From Gammaproteobacteria bacterium (GTDB lineage: Bacteria; Pseudomonadota; Gammaproteobacteria; Pseudomonadales; Azotimanducaceae): a DNA stretch of 64,000 nucleotides. This document shows positions 62,928 to 64,000 of this stretch, in pieces. The stretch spans positions 372,001 to 436,000 of the forward strand of contig VXNY01000029.1 in the NCBI GenBank assembly GCA_009840305.1, in the 5' to 3' direction. The number at the start of each line of letters is the position of its first letter. Within the stretch, counting starts at the first letter, position 1. Both the position numbers and the translations under genes were made by a program. A model generated the notes under the pieces. That model worked only from the letters and a program-made list of their open reading frames with translations, was not told the origin of the DNA and did no database searches.

Positions 62928-63682
62928 TGCAACGGGCTTTAGTATTTTCAATCTGCATGTTTGGTTTGGGCATTGTCGCGGTTGAACGAGAATCGACAAG
63001 TACAGTCGATACTTCAAGTAAATTATTAGAAGTATCCAGTACAAATTTATCTCTTCTTGATCAATGGCAACTCTCCGAACAAGAATGGAGTAGGTACGAG
63101 GAACTCATGGAAGGAATTCGAGGACGATTGAGTCAATCAAACATTTCTCCCATCGAAGTATTAGGGATTCATGCCCGTTCGGAGACCGAGCGTACACACT
63201 ACGCAAGAATCTGGGCACGCATGATGCGTGAAGATGCGATACGAGTATTACAGTTTCAACGAGCCTACGATATCGAAGCCAGGGCATTAAATCAAGATGA
63301 ACCCTTGATTGATGTGAGTCTTCTCCCAGAACCTACAAAGGGCAAAGAAACGATACTGAGCGATTCGGATAGAGTATTGGTATTTTTGCGCCTCGACTGC
63401 ATATTGTGCGACATTGTGTTTGACGAAGTCTACAACCAAGTTACCAAACTTAAGGGTATCGATCTTTATTTCGTCGACACTGACAAAAAAGACAGTGAAC
63501 GAATTCAAGATTGGGCTAAATCGCGAGCCATTGACATTCAACACGTTCAATCGGGTCAAGTAACACTCAACTTTGACAATGGACTATTGGAATCTATCGA
63601 CTCCAAAGTTGAGTCTTTGCCGAGTTTAAAGCTGCATCGAAATGATGAGATCGAACCGCTTAGGCTTGACCAACTTCCATGA
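62927..63682 (+). CDS. ICE protein, TIGR03759 (PFL_4693) family
   Basis: 251 residues from GTG 62927. The sequence follows the TIGR03759 order: WQLSEQEWSRYEELMEGIRG, LGIHARSETERTHYARIW, then VLQFQRAYDIEARAL, FLRLDCILCDIVF with a Cys-x-x-Cys pair, LYFVDTD, and a C-terminal stretch with VTLNFDNG. The second half resembles a thioredoxin fold. A signal peptide is likely (MQRALVFSICMFGLGIVAV). It is a conserved component of PFGI-1/ICEclc-type conjugation, presumably periplasmic. In relatives a lytic transglycosylase gene often comes next; here TraD follows after 85 bases. Confidence 0.85.
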   Translation: MQRALVFSICMFGLGIVAVERESTSTVDTSSKLLEVSSTNLSLLDQWQLSEQEWSRYEELMEGIRGRLSQSNISPIEVLGIHARSETERTHYARIWARMMREDAIRVLQFQRAYDIEARALNQDEPLIDVSLLPEPTKGKETILSDSDRVLVFLRLDCILCDIVFDEVYNQVTKLKGIDLYFVDTDKKDSERIQDWAKSRAIDIQHVQSGQVTLNFDNGLLESIDSKVESLPSLKLHRNDEIEPLRLDQLP

Positions 63683-63767
63683 TGTTAGGGTTCTTAAATA
63701 TCTTGACAAGTGTAACAATACATTGTTTTATAGAAATGTATTTGATTTAAGCAATGTGCTTAAATAG

Positions 63768-64000
63768 ATGAAATTTCCGGTAGAAGCGCTCTTACGTGCT
63801 CCTGTAGAACTCTGGTCAGCGTTAGTTTGCGGGGCAATGAGTTTCGTGCTTTTGTTTTTCGGTGGCGAATTGCTTTTACCGAGATCTATCTCTTATATCG
63901 CTGCAGGCGCGATCGCGAGTCTCGGCTGCTATCGATTCGTTGGAGCTTTGTACATTCTTGCTTATCAAGTATGTCTATCCCAATCTTTACCTTGGAAGTT
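63768..64000 (+). CDS. traD: TraD conjugative coupling protein, N-terminal part (runs off right edge)
   Basis: From ATG 63768 the frame is open to the window end (77 residues). It begins MKFPVEALLRAPVELWSALV, then two membrane helices separated by the short GGELLLPRSI segment, and IASLGCYRFVGALYILAYQV before QSLPWK. This is the N-terminal membrane domain of ICE-type TraD coupling ATPases; the ATPase motor lies beyond the window. It connects the DNA-processing complex with the transfer channel. The start is supported by agreement with the family's opening residues; the ribosome site is weak. Confidence 0.75.
   Translation, partial: MKFPVEALLRAPVELWSALVCGAMSFVLLFFGGELLLPRSISYIAAGAIASLGCYRFVGALYILAYQVCLSQSLPWK

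Noticed and set aside
1-64000. CRISPR arrays, tRNA genes, rRNA and att-like direct repeats
   Set aside because: I scanned by eye for regularly spaced repeats, cloverleaf-type signatures and long direct repeats and found none; faint or short examples could be missed without tools.

Overview
The window is accessory DNA of roughly 44-46% GC, most likely from a proteobacterium, with Gammaproteobacteria as a tentative choice. The best taxonomic clue is a set of genes from the PFGI-1/ICEclc/SPI-7 family of integrating conjugative elements (ICEs): a PFL_4669/TIGR03761-like gene, a DUF3577 (STY4534-like) replication protein, a DUF6573 protein, a PilL N-terminal protein, a TIGR03759 protein and the start of TraD. 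All are on the + strand between 48.4 and 64 kb. I see no rRNA, tRNA, ribosomal or central-metabolism gene, so the window reads as the cargo of a large mobile element.

1-16.5 kb is a defence island. A left-edge metallo-beta-lactamase-fold (MBL) gene runs off the window on the - strand. From a good sigma70-type promoter at 1645-1674 starts a tight operon: a 57-residue peptide ending in LGGEY, an E2-like protein, a second E2-like protein with a Phd/YefM-like N-terminus, a ThiF/E1-like enzyme, a JAB/JAMM peptidase and an MBL protein with a degenerate metal motif. After 132 bases a second module follows: a canonical MBL protein, a 742-residue E2-E1-JAB fusion and a patatin phospholipase. Together these look like two adjacent bacterial ubiquitin-like conjugation modules with a lipase effector and no CD-NTase, so this is not ordinary type II CBASS. 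A single-chain type ISP restriction-modification enzyme (LlaGI-like) and a ClpP-fold serine protease of the SDH family follow on the - strand.

17-48 kb is a patchwork of duplicated and decaying genes. It holds two DnaQ-BRCT exonuclease copies (one with a nonsense codon), an AT-rich TIR-NTPase, an intact and a truncated TlpA-type lipoprotein, a 2010-residue subtilisin-like protease and a broken fragment of a paralogue, IS3 and IS110 remnants, a cupin, an HNH nuclease remnant and a GC-richer DUF3500 gene. Six paralogous proteins with an N-terminal membrane segment or signal followed by alpha-helical repeats are spread from 34 to 57 kb.

48.4-64 kb is the ICE backbone, interrupted by about 12 kb of cargo: a DUF6090-like membrane protein, a cysteine-less TlpA-like lipoprotein, two of the repeat proteins, a YdbS/YdbT-like PH-domain pair and an orphan N6-adenine methyltransferase. 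Functional statements rest on motifs read by eye; no database search was run.
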